This document shows, in pieces, positions 44,165 through 51,708 of a stretch of 64,000 nt of DNA (the stretch's first letter is position 1; the number at the start of each line of letters is the position of its first letter). The notes beneath the pieces were generated by a model that searched no databases, was not told the DNA's origin, and saw nothing but the letters and a program-made list of their open reading frames with translations. Both the position numbers and the translations under genes were made by a program. Source of the stretch: Kibdelosporangium sp. MJ126-NF4 (GTDB taxonomy: Bacteria > Actinomycetota > Actinomycetes > Mycobacteriales > Pseudonocardiaceae); contig NZ_CDME01000008.1 of NCBI RefSeq assembly GCF_000826545.1, forward strand, positions 186,001-250,000. The letters are read 5' to 3'.

Positions 44165-45181
44165 ATGGCGGCGACATTGGCGGACGTCGCGGCGCGTGCT
44201 GGGGTGTCCACCGCAACCGTGTCGCGAGTGCTGAACGGCAACTATCCGGTCTCCGCCGTCACGCGTGACCGCGTGCACCGGGCGCTGGGTGAGCTCGACT
44301 ACGTCGTGAACGGCCCGGCCAGGGCGCTGGCCGCGGCCACGTCCGAAGTGATCGGTGTGATCGTCAACGACGTCTCCGACCCGTTCTTCTCCATCCAGGC
44401 CAGCGGGACGCAGTGGGAGGCGGCGAGCGCGGACCTGCTCGCGGTGATCTGCAACACGGCGGGCTCGCCGACCGACGAGCTGAAGTACATCAGCATGCTG
44501 TTGCGCCAACGGGTTCGCGGCGTGGTGCTGACCGGCGGCACCCGTGAGGAGCCGGATCACCTGAAGGCCATCGCGAAGCTCATCGGCCAGGCGCTGTCCG
44601 CCGGGACCAGGGTGGTCATGTGCGGGCGGCCCGCGCCACCGGACCTCGACGTGCCCTGTGTGGCGTTCGACAACGAGGGCGGCGCGCGTGCACTGACAAG
44701 ACACGTGATCACGATGGGGCACAGGCGGATCGCGTACGTGGCCGGGCCGTCGGGCAACAGCACGACGACCGCGCGGCTCAAGGGCCACCGCTCGGCGCTC
44801 GCGGAGCACGGCATCGGCACATCCACGGTCGTGCACGGCGATTTCTCCCGTGCGTCCGGTTTCGACGCCGCGATGGAGCTGGCCGGGGCCGACGTGACCG
44901 CGATCATCGCGGGCAACGACCTGATGGCGCTCGGGGTGATCGCGGCCCTGAGGCAGCGGGGAATCCGGGTCCCCCATGACATCTCGGTCGCGGGTTTCGA
45001 CGACCTGCCGTCGGCGGTCGACGTCGTGCCCGCGCTGACCACCGTGCGGCTGCCGCTCGACCAGGGAGCGCGGCGGGCCGGGCGGATCGCGAGCGGCGTG
45101 GAGTCCGTCACCGGGCCGACCACGCTGTGGATGCCCGCCGAGTTGATGGTCCGCGAGTCTGTGACCATGCCCACGGAGTAA
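44165..45181 (+). CDS. LacI-family transcriptional regulator
   Basis: 338-aa repressor-type regulator divergent from the oxidoreductase cassette. ATG 44165 has GGGAGG upstream. Seen: the N-terminal helix-turn-helix TLADVAARAGVSTATVSRVL with the hinge helix region (VNGPARALAA), and a periplasmic-binding-like effector domain: VIGVIVNDVSDPFFS near 60, FDNEGGARALTRHVITMGHRRIAYVAG near 165-190 in parts, and FDDLPSAVDVVPALTTV near 277. The ligand is probably a sugar or derivative of the divergent pathway. Its stop codon lies within an exact copy of the operator dyad. Confidence 0.93.
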   Translation: MAATLADVAARAGVSTATVSRVLNGNYPVSAVTRDRVHRALGELDYVVNGPARALAAATSEVIGVIVNDVSDPFFSIQASGTQWEAASADLLAVICNTAGSPTDELKYISMLLRQRVRGVVLTGGTREEPDHLKAIAKLIGQALSAGTRVVMCGRPAPPDLDVPCVAFDNEGGARALTRHVITMGHRRIAYVAGPSGNSTTTARLKGHRSALAEHGIGTSTVVHGDFSRASGFDAAMELAGADVTAIIAGNDLMALGVIAALRQRGIRVPHDISVAGFDDLPSAVDVVPALTTVRLPLDQGARRAGRIASGVESVTGPTTLWMPAELMVRESVTMPTE

Positions 45182-45190
45182 GCGCTTTCT
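45178..45190. promoter_or_regulatory. LacI-family operator 2 overlapping the lacI stop, upstream of bioD
   Basis: GTAAGCGCTTTCT is the exact reverse complement of operator 1. It covers the TAA stop of lacI and lies 49 nt before bioD. It may allow looping over the lacI gene or reach the bioD promoter. Confidence 0.7.
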
Positions 45191-45239
45191 CGGGCCCCGG
45201 CGTGTCGTACCGCCGGTACTGCTCGTAGTCTGGTTCGAC

Positions 45240-45959
45240 GTGAGCGTGATCGTGGTCACCGGTACTGGGACCGAGGTTGGCAAGACGATCGTCACGTCGG
45301 CGGTTGCCGCGTTGGCCAAGGCCGACGGCAGGCGCGTCGCGGTGATCAAGCCCGCGCAAGCGGGCCTCAACGAGGACGGCACGGGTGACCTGGACACCGT
45401 CCGCAGGCTCGCTGGCGACCTGACCACGGTCGAGCTGGTCCGCTACACCGACCCGCTGGCCCCGGAGACCGCCGCCCGGCGCAGCGGGATGCCGACGGTC
45501 GGGCCCGCCGACGTGGCCGAGGCCGCGTCCCGGCTGGACGAGGACCACGACCTGGTCGTCGTCGAGGGCGCGGGCGGCCTGCTTGTCCGGTTCGACAGCA
45601 ACGGCTCGACGATCGCGGACGCGGCGTGGGCGATGGGTGTGCCGGTGCTGATCGTGGCCCCGGCCGGGCTCGGCACGCTGAACGCGACCGCGCTGACCGC
45701 CGAGGTGCTGCTGCGGCGGGGCATCGAGTCGCTGGGCGTGGTGGTCGGCAGTTGGCCGGCCGAGCCGGACCTCGCCGCCCGGTGCAACCTGGAGGACCTG
45801 CCGGTTGCCGCAGGCGGGCCGCTGCTGGGCGCGTTGCCGCACGGCGCGGGCGCGCTGGATCAGGCCAGGTTCCTCGAAGTCGCCCGTGCCGGGCTTTCGC
45901 CCTGGTTCGGCGGCGATTTCGACCCCGAGCAGTTCGCCATGACGTACAAGTCCTCCTGA
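45240..45959 (+). CDS. bioD: BioD, dethiobiotin synthetase
   Basis: ATP-dependent enzyme closing the ureido ring of dethiobiotin from diaminopelargonate and CO2. GTG 45240; 239 aa. Seen: the P-loop GTGTEVGKTIVTSA at 7-20, KPAQAG near 40, EGAGGLLVRF near 109, and PVLIVAPAGLGTLNATAL near 132. No ribosome site precedes it; TAGTCT at 45226-45231 suggests a leaderless mRNA. The nearby LacI dyad might affect its promoter. Confidence 0.95.
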   Translation: MSVIVVTGTGTEVGKTIVTSAVAALAKADGRRVAVIKPAQAGLNEDGTGDLDTVRRLAGDLTTVELVRYTDPLAPETAARRSGMPTVGPADVAEAASRLDEDHDLVVVEGAGGLLVRFDSNGSTIADAAWAMGVPVLIVAPAGLGTLNATALTAEVLLRRGIESLGVVVGSWPAEPDLAARCNLEDLPVAAGGPLLGALPHGAGALDQARFLEVARAGLSPWFGGDFDPEQFAMTYKSS

Positions 45960-45966
45960 CCATGTG

Positions 45967-46003
45967 CGTGAGTGAGCTACGTCCCTCACGGCCAGGGCTT
46001 TTC
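45967..46003 (+). terminator. Hairpin with T-run after bioD
   Basis: CGTGAG (45967-45972) pairs with CTCACG (45985-45990), with a further GA/TC pair inside; TTTTCT follows at 45999. It lies between bioD and bioB. Its CGTGAG arms recall the long repeat family but the unit is much shorter. Confidence 0.4.
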
Positions 46004-46053
46004 TAAGGCAGACTGACCAGTCGCAACAGCCCACTGGCTTTCAGGGAGGACCG

Positions 46054-47070
46054 TTGACGGCGGCAGCTGAGAGGACCGGCATTCTCGGGACCGCGCGTGA
46101 GCAGGTGCTTGAGCGCGGGGTCGGACTGTCCCAGGAGCAGCTCGTCGAGGTGCTCAACCTGGGTGACGACCGGCTTGAGGAGCTGCTCGGTCTCGCACAC
46201 GAGGTCCGGATGCGCTGGTGCGGCCCCGAGGTGGAGGTCGAGGGCATCATCAGCCTGAAGACCGGCGGCTGCCCCGAGGACTGCCACTTCTGCTCGCAGT
46301 CCGGCCGGTTCCCCACGCCGGTGCGTTCCGCGTGGCTGGACATCCCCGGCCTGGTCAAGGCCGCGCGGCAGACGCTGGCGACCGGTGCGACCGAGTTCTG
46401 CATCGTTGCCGCGGTCCGTGGCCCGGACAAACGTTTGCTCTCCCAAGTCAGGGACGGCATCAAGGCCATCCGCGAGGACGGCAACGACATCCAGATCGCC
46501 TGCTCGCTCGGCATGCTCACCCAGGAGCAGGTCGACGAGCTCGTCGAGATGGGCTGCCACCGCTACAACCACAACCTCGAGACGGCCCGCTCGCACTTCC
46601 CGAGCGTGGTCACCACGCACACGTGGGACGAGCGTTGGGACACCCTGCGGATGGTCCGCGAGGCGGGCATGGAGGTCTGCTCCGGCGGCATCATCGGGAT
46701 GGGCGAGTCGCTCGAGCAGCGTGCCGAGTTCGCGGTGCAGCTCGCCGAGCTGGAGCCGGATGAGGTGCCGATGAACTTCCTCATCCCCAACCCCGGCACG
46801 CCGTACGAGAACTACCCCATCGTGGAGGGCCCGGAGGCGCTGCGCACGGTCGCCGCGTTCCGGCTGGCCATGCCCCGCACGATGCTGCGGTTCGCGGGCG
46901 GCCGTGAGCTCACCCTCGGCGACCTCGGCGCGGAGAAGGGCATGCTCGGCGGGATCAACGCGATCATCGTCGGCAACTACCTGACCAACCTCGGCCGTCC
47001 GGCCAGCCAGGACCTCGACATGCTCGCCGAGCTGAAGATGCCCATCAAGGCACTGAACGAGACCCTGTGA
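46054..47070 (+). CDS. bioB: BioB, biotin synthase
   Basis: Radical-SAM enzyme inserting sulfur into dethiobiotin, using a [4Fe-4S] and an auxiliary [2Fe-2S] cluster. The start is TTG 46054, with GGGAGG 5-10 nt before it; 338 aa. Seen: the radical-SAM motif CPEDCHFC near residue 73, [14 protein letters not shown] near 171, [13 protein letters not shown] near 213, and [13 protein letters not shown] near 241; the conserved C-terminal sequence [16 protein letters not shown] ([12 protein letters not shown]) is present near 272. It is followed within 8 nt by a small Cys-rich protein. Confidence 0.96.
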   Translation: MTAAAERTGILGTAREQVLERGVGLSQEQLVEVLNLGDDRLEELLGLAHEVRMRWCGPEVEVEGIISLKTGGCPEDCHFCSQSGRFPTPVRSAWLDIPGLVKAARQTLATGATEFCIVAAVRGPDKRLLSQVRDGIKAIREDGNDIQIACSLGMLTQEQVDELVEMGCHRYNHNLETARSHFPSVVTTHTWDERWDTLRMVREAGMEVCSGGIIGMGESLEQRAEFAVQLAELEPDEVPMNFLIPNPGTPYENYPIVEGPEALRTVAAFRLAMPRTMLRFAGGRELTLGDLGAEKGMLGGINAIIVGNYLTNLGRPASQDLDMLAELKMPIKALNETL

Positions 47071-47077
47071 GTGTCCG

Positions 47078-47299
47078 GTGACTGGTGCTGTAATCGAGGG
47101 CGTGACCTACTGCGGCTGGTGCGGCAAGAGCGACACCGACGGTGACCACGAACTGTGCCGGAAACGGCTGGCGATGGTCGATCCGCCACGGTTCTGCCCG
47201 CAGTGCGCACGGCGGATGGTCGTTCAGGTGACCCCGTCCGGGTGGTCGGCGCGCTGTAGTCGGCACGGCGAGTCAACATCGGCGCCGGTCACCGGATAA
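47078..47299 (+). CDS. bsaP: Small Cys-rich protein, probable biotin synthase auxiliary protein BsaP
   Basis: 73-aa protein directly after bioB. Seen: [21 protein letters not shown] (CxxC, then C) and [13 protein letters not shown] (CxxC), plus a later Cys (SARCSRH); four or more Cys in a zinc-ribbon or Fe-S-like arrangement. Established in mycobacteria: a small protein encoded next to bioB (BsaP) supports BioB turnover. Here the order bioB-small protein-DUF2567 matches, so the same role is inferred by context and Cys pattern. The start is GTG 47078; GTG 47102 is an alternative. Confidence 0.7.
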   Translation: MTGAVIEGVTYCGWCGKSDTDGDHELCRKRLAMVDPPRFCPQCARRMVVQVTPSGWSARCSRHGESTSAPVTG

Positions 47300-47337
47300 G
47301 CTCGGCTTCCTGGGAAGTCGAGAAGGCGAGGTTGGCT

Positions 47338-47946
47338 GTGGCGGAACAGCCCGTCGAGGCGCAGCAACGGAATGCGCCAGCGGAGGTTCCGCCGTATCCG
47401 GCGTACGGCCTGCCGTACTACCTCCCGCCTCCGCCCAGGTCACGCGTCGTGGTCAAGGCGGACCTGCTGCCCGCGATCAGCATCCTGTCGATGGTCACCC
47501 TGGTCGGCGTGCCGCTGGCGTGGCTGTGGGCGCAGCTCTCGCCGGGCCAGCTCAAGCAGGTCACGCAGCGCGGCTCGAACCCGCTGACCGCTGAGAGCTA
47601 TCACCGGTTCGACTCGCTTGCGGTGTTCGTCCTGCTCGGCCTGGGTGCCGGGCTGATCGTCGGCGTCGCCGTGTGGTTCCTGCGGGAGCGACGCGGGCCG
47701 GTGACGATGGTCGCGGCCGTGCTGGGGTCGTTGGGCGCCGCCTACCTGGCCACGTTGATGACCGGCATGTTCACCGGCTGGATCTACGACGTGCCAACAA
47801 AGACCAACGTCGGCGACCTGGTCACTGTCCCGCCGACGCTGGAGTCCGTCTGGGGAATCCTGGCGCTGCCGCTGGCCACAGCGCTGGCGTACGGCGTGCT
47901 GGCGGCGTGGAACGGCATGGACGATCTGGGCCGCCGCCTCGGGTAG
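47338..47946 (+). CDS. DUF2567-type four-helix membrane protein
   Basis: 202-aa membrane protein following bsaP, as the DUF2567 protein follows bioB and its small partner in Mycobacterium. GTG 47338 is preferred to TTG 47332 because the GAGG at 47328 is then 6 nt away. Seen: a Pro/Tyr-rich N-tail (PYPAYGLPYYLPPPP), then four hydrophobic helices at about 38-60, 93-115, 122-145 and 165-185. The function is unknown; the repeated neighbourhood with biotin genes suggests a membrane-level link, possibly precursor or biotin handling (inference). Confidence 0.75.
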   Translation: MAEQPVEAQQRNAPAEVPPYPAYGLPYYLPPPPRSRVVVKADLLPAISILSMVTLVGVPLAWLWAQLSPGQLKQVTQRGSNPLTAESYHRFDSLAVFVLLGLGAGLIVGVAVWFLRERRGPVTMVAAVLGSLGAAYLATLMTGMFTGWIYDVPTKTNVGDLVTVPPTLESVWGILALPLATALAYGVLAAWNGMDDLGRRLG

Positions 47947-47952
47947 TGGGAC

Positions 47953-48006
47953 GCACCGAAGGCCGCCTTGGGTGCGGCCAGTGCACCGAAGGCCACATTG
48001 GTTGCG
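47953..48006. repeat. Two tandem GCACCGAAGGCC hairpin units between convergent genes
   Basis: GCACCGAAGGCC starts at 47953 and again at 47983, each followed by a CTTGGGTGCGG- or ATTGGTTGCG-type arm that folds back on it with one or two mismatches. The 30-bp-spaced units lie between the DUF2567 gene and the TetR gene and probably serve as a bidirectional terminator. Confidence 0.7.
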
Positions 48007-48010
48007 TGTG

Positions 48011-48712
48011 TCAGCGTGAGCGCCTGGCGGTCAGGCCGTCGAGCATCGCTTCGAGCCCGTCGCTGAACGTGATCTCGGCGGGTTGCGCGCCCGCCTCGAA
48101 CGCCGCGATGAGCCGTGGGAACGGCGCCGCGGCGGCCAGGACGACCGGCTGTATCCGTTCGATCCACTCCTCGTTGCTCAGGCCGCTGCGTGCCAGGGAT
48201 GTCTGCCAGGCGGCCACACCGACCCCGGATCCGATGATGTAGGCCTGTACCACCCGCAGTGCGTGGTCGCTCTCGGCCAGGCTGAAGCCACCCTTCTCGA
48301 ACAGCGCGAGCATGCCGTCGCTCATCCGCATCACGTTCGGCCCCAGGTAGGACATCCCGATCTGGCCGAGCACCGACGCGATCCACGGATGCCGGTCGAT
48401 CATCGCCAGCATGTTGTGTGCGCAGGCCGTGACGCCTGCCCGCCACTCGGCCGTCTCGGCTGACGGCACCTCGATCTCGCCGTGTACCTCGTCGATCGCG
48501 AGCTCGATCAGCTCGTCCTTGTTGGCCACGTGCCGATACAGCGAGGTCGCGCCCGCGTCGAGGCGTTTGCCCAGGTTGCGCATGCTCAGCGCGTCCAGGC
48601 CCTCGGTGTCCAGCAGGGTGATGGCCTCGCTGACGATCTGCTCCCGGCTCAGTGCCGGGTGTTCGCGGCCCTTCTTCGGGCGGGCCCACACGGACGGAAT
48701 GTCACTCGGCAT
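48011..48712 (-). CDS. TetR-family regulator (tetracycline-repressor-like C-domain)
   Basis: 233-aa repressor, divergent from an exporter. ATG 48712 gives MPSDIPSVWARPKKGREHP; an upstream in-frame start would add a Cys/Arg-rich leader. Seen: helix-turn-helix LSREQIVSEAITLLDTEG and SMRNLGKRLDAGATSLYRHVANKDELI (shown in parts) at about 22-68, and a helical C-terminal domain of the TetR_C type (DRHPWIASVLGQIG near 107). The ligand is probably an exporter substrate. The dyad at 48747-48762 is its likely operator. Confidence 0.9.
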   Translation of the reverse strand: MPSDIPSVWARPKKGREHPALSREQIVSEAITLLDTEGLDALSMRNLGKRLDAGATSLYRHVANKDELIELAIDEVHGEIEVPSAETAEWRAGVTACAHNMLAMIDRHPWIASVLGQIGMSYLGPNVMRMSDGMLALFEKGGFSLAESDHALRVVQAYIIGSGVGVAAWQTSLARSGLSNEEWIERIQPVVLAAAAPFPRLIAAFEAGAQPAEITFSDGLEAMLDGLTARRSR

Positions 48713-48746
48713 GCGTTCACAGTAGCGCACGATGTTCGCTCTTGCG

Positions 48747-48762
48747 ACACTGTTCGCAGTGT
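48747..48762. promoter_or_regulatory. Probable TetR operator between tetR and the exporter
   Basis: ACACTGTTCGCAGTGT: perfect 6-nt arms ACACTG/CAGTGT around TTCG. A second GTACAGTGTGCGC follows at about 48765-48777, giving two adjacent half-related sites in the 105-nt divergent promoter. Confidence 0.7.
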
Positions 48763-48817
48763 GCGTACAGTGTGCGCATCGACGGAACAACGTACGCAAC
48801 TGAGGGGACTGAGTCGG

Positions 48818-50290
48818 ATGCAGGAGCGGAACCCACGCCGCTGGTGGATCTTGGTGGTGCTGGTGCTCAGCACACTGGTGCTGGTCATCGACAACATGGT
48901 GCTGACCGTGGCGGTACCGCCACTGAGCGACGATCTCGGCGCCGACGCGCAGGACATCCAGTGGATCCTGGACTCCTACATCCTGGTTTTCGCCGGTCTG
49001 CTGCTCACCTCGGGCAGCCTCGGTGACCGGTTCGGCCGCCGCCGGATCATGATCATCGGCCTGGCGCTGTTCGGCGCCTCGTCCCTGCTGGCGGCCTTCG
49101 CCACCGATCCGGCCCAGCTGATCATCGCGCGGACGGTGATGGGTGTCGGTGGCGCGCTGATCATGCCGAGCACGTTGTCCATCCTGATCACGGTCTTCGA
49201 CGACAAGGAACGCCCCAAGGCCATGGCCGTGTGGAGCGCCGCCGCGACTGTCGGTTTCGTCGGCGGACCGGTGCTGGGTGGCGCGCTGATCGCGTGGTTC
49301 TGGTGGGGTGCGGTGTTCCTGATCAACGTGCCGATCGCCGTGCTGGCCATCATCGCCGCCGTCGTGTTGATGCCGGAGTCCAAGGGCCCGTGGCAGAAGC
49401 CGGACCCGCTGGGCGCGCTGCTGTCCGCCGCCGGGATGACCGCCTTCGTCTGGACGATCATCGAGCTGCCCAAGTACTCGGTCACCGACCCGAACGTCCT
49501 CGTCCCGTTCCTGTTCTCGGTCGCGAGCCTGACCGCGTTCGTGATCTGGGAGAAGCGCACGCCGTCGCCGATGGTCCCGCTCAAGCTGTTCAAGGCCCGC
49601 AACTTCAGCGGCGGCAGCTTCTCGTTGACGCTGGTGCAGATCGGCAACGGCGGCCTGATGATCGTGGTCACCCAGTACCTGCAGTTCGTGCTCGGCTTCA
49701 CGCCGACCGAGGCCGGTCTCGCGTTCCTGCCGATGGCCGTCGGTTCGCTGCTGTTCAACGGGCTTGGCGCCACACTCGGCCAGAAGCTGGGCAACAGGCT
49801 GATGGCGGCGGTCGGCCTCGCCGTGATCGCGGGCTCGTTCTTCTTCCTGTCGACGCTCTCGGCGAACTCGGGCTTCGTCGGTATCGGTGCGGCCCTGTTC
49901 GTGCTGGGCAGCGGTGGCGGCCTGGCGATGCCCGCCGCGATCGCCGCGCTGATGGGCACGGTCCCGCCGGAGCAGGCCGGTGTCGGTTCGGCGCTGAACG
50001 ACACCATCCAGCAGTTGGGTGCCGCGCTCGGCGTGGCCGCGTTGGGCAGCATCCTCAGCGGCGCCTTCGCCAAGGAGATGCCCGCCGGTTCACCTGTCTC
50101 GTTCGGTGACGCCATCCGCGTTCCCGGCCTCGCCGACACCGCCAAGACGGCCTTCACCGACGCGATGTCCACCACCTTCGTGATCAGCGGGATCGCCGTG
50201 CTGGTCGCCGCCGCGCTCGCCCTGATCGTCATGCGGGACAAGAAGACCGCCGACACCACGGACGAGCAGCAGCCCGCCCTCACCCACTGA
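48818..50290 (+). CDS. MFS drug-type exporter, DHA2 (14-helix) family
   Basis: 490-aa major facilitator with 14 hydrophobic helices. ATG 48818. Seen: WILVVLVLSTLVLVIDNMVLTVAVPPL as helix 1 (in parts: VIDNMVLTVAVP, family motif D1), the motif A-like loop GSLGDRFGRRRIMIIG near 65-80, motif C-like GFVGGPVLGGALIAWFWW near 145, and FAKEMPAG before the last helices. Such exporters under divergent TetR control pump drugs or natural products. The following serine hydrolase is 29 nt away and probably cotranscribed. Confidence 0.92.
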   Translation: MQERNPRRWWILVVLVLSTLVLVIDNMVLTVAVPPLSDDLGADAQDIQWILDSYILVFAGLLLTSGSLGDRFGRRRIMIIGLALFGASSLLAAFATDPAQLIIARTVMGVGGALIMPSTLSILITVFDDKERPKAMAVWSAAATVGFVGGPVLGGALIAWFWWGAVFLINVPIAVLAIIAAVVLMPESKGPWQKPDPLGALLSAAGMTAFVWTIIELPKYSVTDPNVLVPFLFSVASLTAFVIWEKRTPSPMVPLKLFKARNFSGGSFSLTLVQIGNGGLMIVVTQYLQFVLGFTPTEAGLAFLPMAVGSLLFNGLGATLGQKLGNRLMAAVGLAVIAGSFFFLSTLSANSGFVGIGAALFVLGSGGGLAMPAAIAALMGTVPPEQAGVGSALNDTIQQLGAALGVAALGSILSGAFAKEMPAGSPVSFGDAIRVPGLADTAKTAFTDAMSTTFVISGIAVLVAAALALIVMRDKKTADTTDEQQPALTH

Positions 50291-50319
50291 ACCTCCTGCA
50301 CAGCAAAGGAACCAGAACA

Positions 50320-51666
50320 GTGAACATCACCCACTGGCAGAACCGGCTCGACGACCTGCGCGCGAGGCACCACGTTCCCGGCGCCGGGCTGGCGATCCTC
50401 GTCGACGGCGAGATCCACGAACTGGCAAGCGGTGTGCTGCACAGGGGAACTGGTGTCGAGGCCACGCCGGACTCGGTGTACCTGAGCGGTTCGATCGCCA
50501 AGGTCTACACCGCCACGCTGATCATGCAACTGGTCGACGAGGGCAAGCTCGGCGTCGACGACCTGGTCGTCGACGTGCTGCCCGAGTTCGCCACGGTCGA
50601 CCCGGAGGCCACGAGGCGAATCACCGTCCGGCAGTTGCTCAGCCACACCAGCGGTCTGACGTGTGACTTCCTTTTCGACGGCGGTCGCGGCGACGAGGCC
50701 ATCGCCCGCTACGTGCAGGCTGCGAAGAACGTGGAGCTGGACTGCCCGCCGGGCACGATGTCCTACAGCACGGTCGGATACGTCGTGCTCGGCCGGATCG
50801 TCGAGGTGCTGACCGGGCAGAGCTGGGACGAGGCACTGAAAGAACGGCTGCTGCGGCCACTCGGCCTGACCCACACGATGACGTTCGCCGAGGAGGCGCT
50901 CAGCTTCCGAGTCGCCATGTCGCACCTCGGCGAGGCGGGCAAGGACCCGGATCCCGCGCCGCAGTGGGACCTGATGCCCCGCTCGATGGGACCTGGTGGC
51001 CGGGTGATCGCCTCCGCCGGTGACATGGTCCGCTTCGCCAAGGCGCATCTGGACGGGGGAGCGGGCGTGCTGTCGCCGGAATCGGTTGCCGCCATGCAAC
51101 GTCACGAGGTCGACACCCCTGACAAGTGGTCGGTCAGCGCGGACGCGTGGGGCCTCGGTTGGACGCTGTACGACTGGGACGGCACTCCAGGCTACGGCCA
51201 CGACGGCGCCGCAGTGGGGCAGTACTCCTACGTTCGCGTCGTGCCGAGTGTGGGCGTGGCGATCGCGTTGACCACCAACGGAGGCAGCGCGCGCCAGCTG
51301 TACAGCGAGCTGTTCCAGGAGCTCCTGCGCGAGCTGGCCGGGGTCCGGATGCCGGACGCCTTCGGCCCGCCCGCGCAACCGCCCACAGTGGACATAACGC
51401 CGTTCGTCGGCAGGTACGAGCGGGAAGGCGTGGTCATCACGGTCACCGAGCAGGCGCACCTGACCTACGAGATGAACTTCGCCGGTGACAGCGATCTGTT
51501 CCCGCCGATCGAGGCCGATCTGGTGCCCGTCTCGGAGCGCGTGTGGGCGGGGACCGGCGCGGGCCCGTCGTTCAGCGAAGGCTGGATGCCGGTCGTGTTC
51601 GCCACCGTGGACGGCGTGGACTACTGCTACGTCGGGATGCGCGCCGCCGCCAAGAAAACCTCGTGA
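50320..51666 (+). CDS. Serine beta-lactamase-like hydrolase (class C/PBP4* fold)
   Basis: 448-aa serine hydrolase of the beta-lactamase-like family; no signal peptide is apparent. GTG 50320. Seen: VYLSGSIAKVYTATLIM near residue 53-69 with the SxxK (SIAK), TMSYSTVGYVVLG near 146 (YST where YxN is usual), GYGHDGAAVGQYS near 292 (HxG), and a C-terminal ~110-residue lipocalin/DUF3471-like extension. Members act as esterases, D-amino peptidases or are inactive to beta-lactams. Cotranscription with the exporter suggests modification or release of an exported compound. Its TGA stop is part of the downstream repeat. Confidence 0.85.
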   Translation: MNITHWQNRLDDLRARHHVPGAGLAILVDGEIHELASGVLHRGTGVEATPDSVYLSGSIAKVYTATLIMQLVDEGKLGVDDLVVDVLPEFATVDPEATRRITVRQLLSHTSGLTCDFLFDGGRGDEAIARYVQAAKNVELDCPPGTMSYSTVGYVVLGRIVEVLTGQSWDEALKERLLRPLGLTHTMTFAEEALSFRVAMSHLGEAGKDPDPAPQWDLMPRSMGPGGRVIASAGDMVRFAKAHLDGGAGVLSPESVAAMQRHEVDTPDKWSVSADAWGLGWTLYDWDGTPGYGHDGAAVGQYSYVRVVPSVGVAIALTTNGGSARQLYSELFQELLRELAGVRMPDAFGPPAQPPTVDITPFVGRYEREGVVITVTEQAHLTYEMNFAGDSDLFPPIEADLVPVSERVWAGTGAGPSFSEGWMPVVFATVDGVDYCYVGMRAAAKKTS

Positions 51667-51705
51667 GTGTTTAGTCCGGCTAGAACCGGCCTAAACACTC
51701 ACGAG
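51660..51705. repeat. CGTGAGTG-family hairpin unit (copy 4)
   Basis: CTCGTGAGTGTTTAG (51660-51674) and CTAAACACTCACGAG (51691-51705) are exact complements, with TCCGG and AACCGG inside. The 46-bp unit matches the one after ftsZ except for a few bases. The stop codon TGA (51664-51666) of the serine hydrolase lies in its left arm, and the convergent LON gene ends 4 nt after its right arm. Confidence 0.9.
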
Positions 51706-51708
51706 CAG

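Noticed and set aside
47953..48006. CRISPR-like array from the tandem GCACCGAAGGCC units
   Set aside because: Only two imperfect hairpin units, no unique spacers of constant length, no cas genes.
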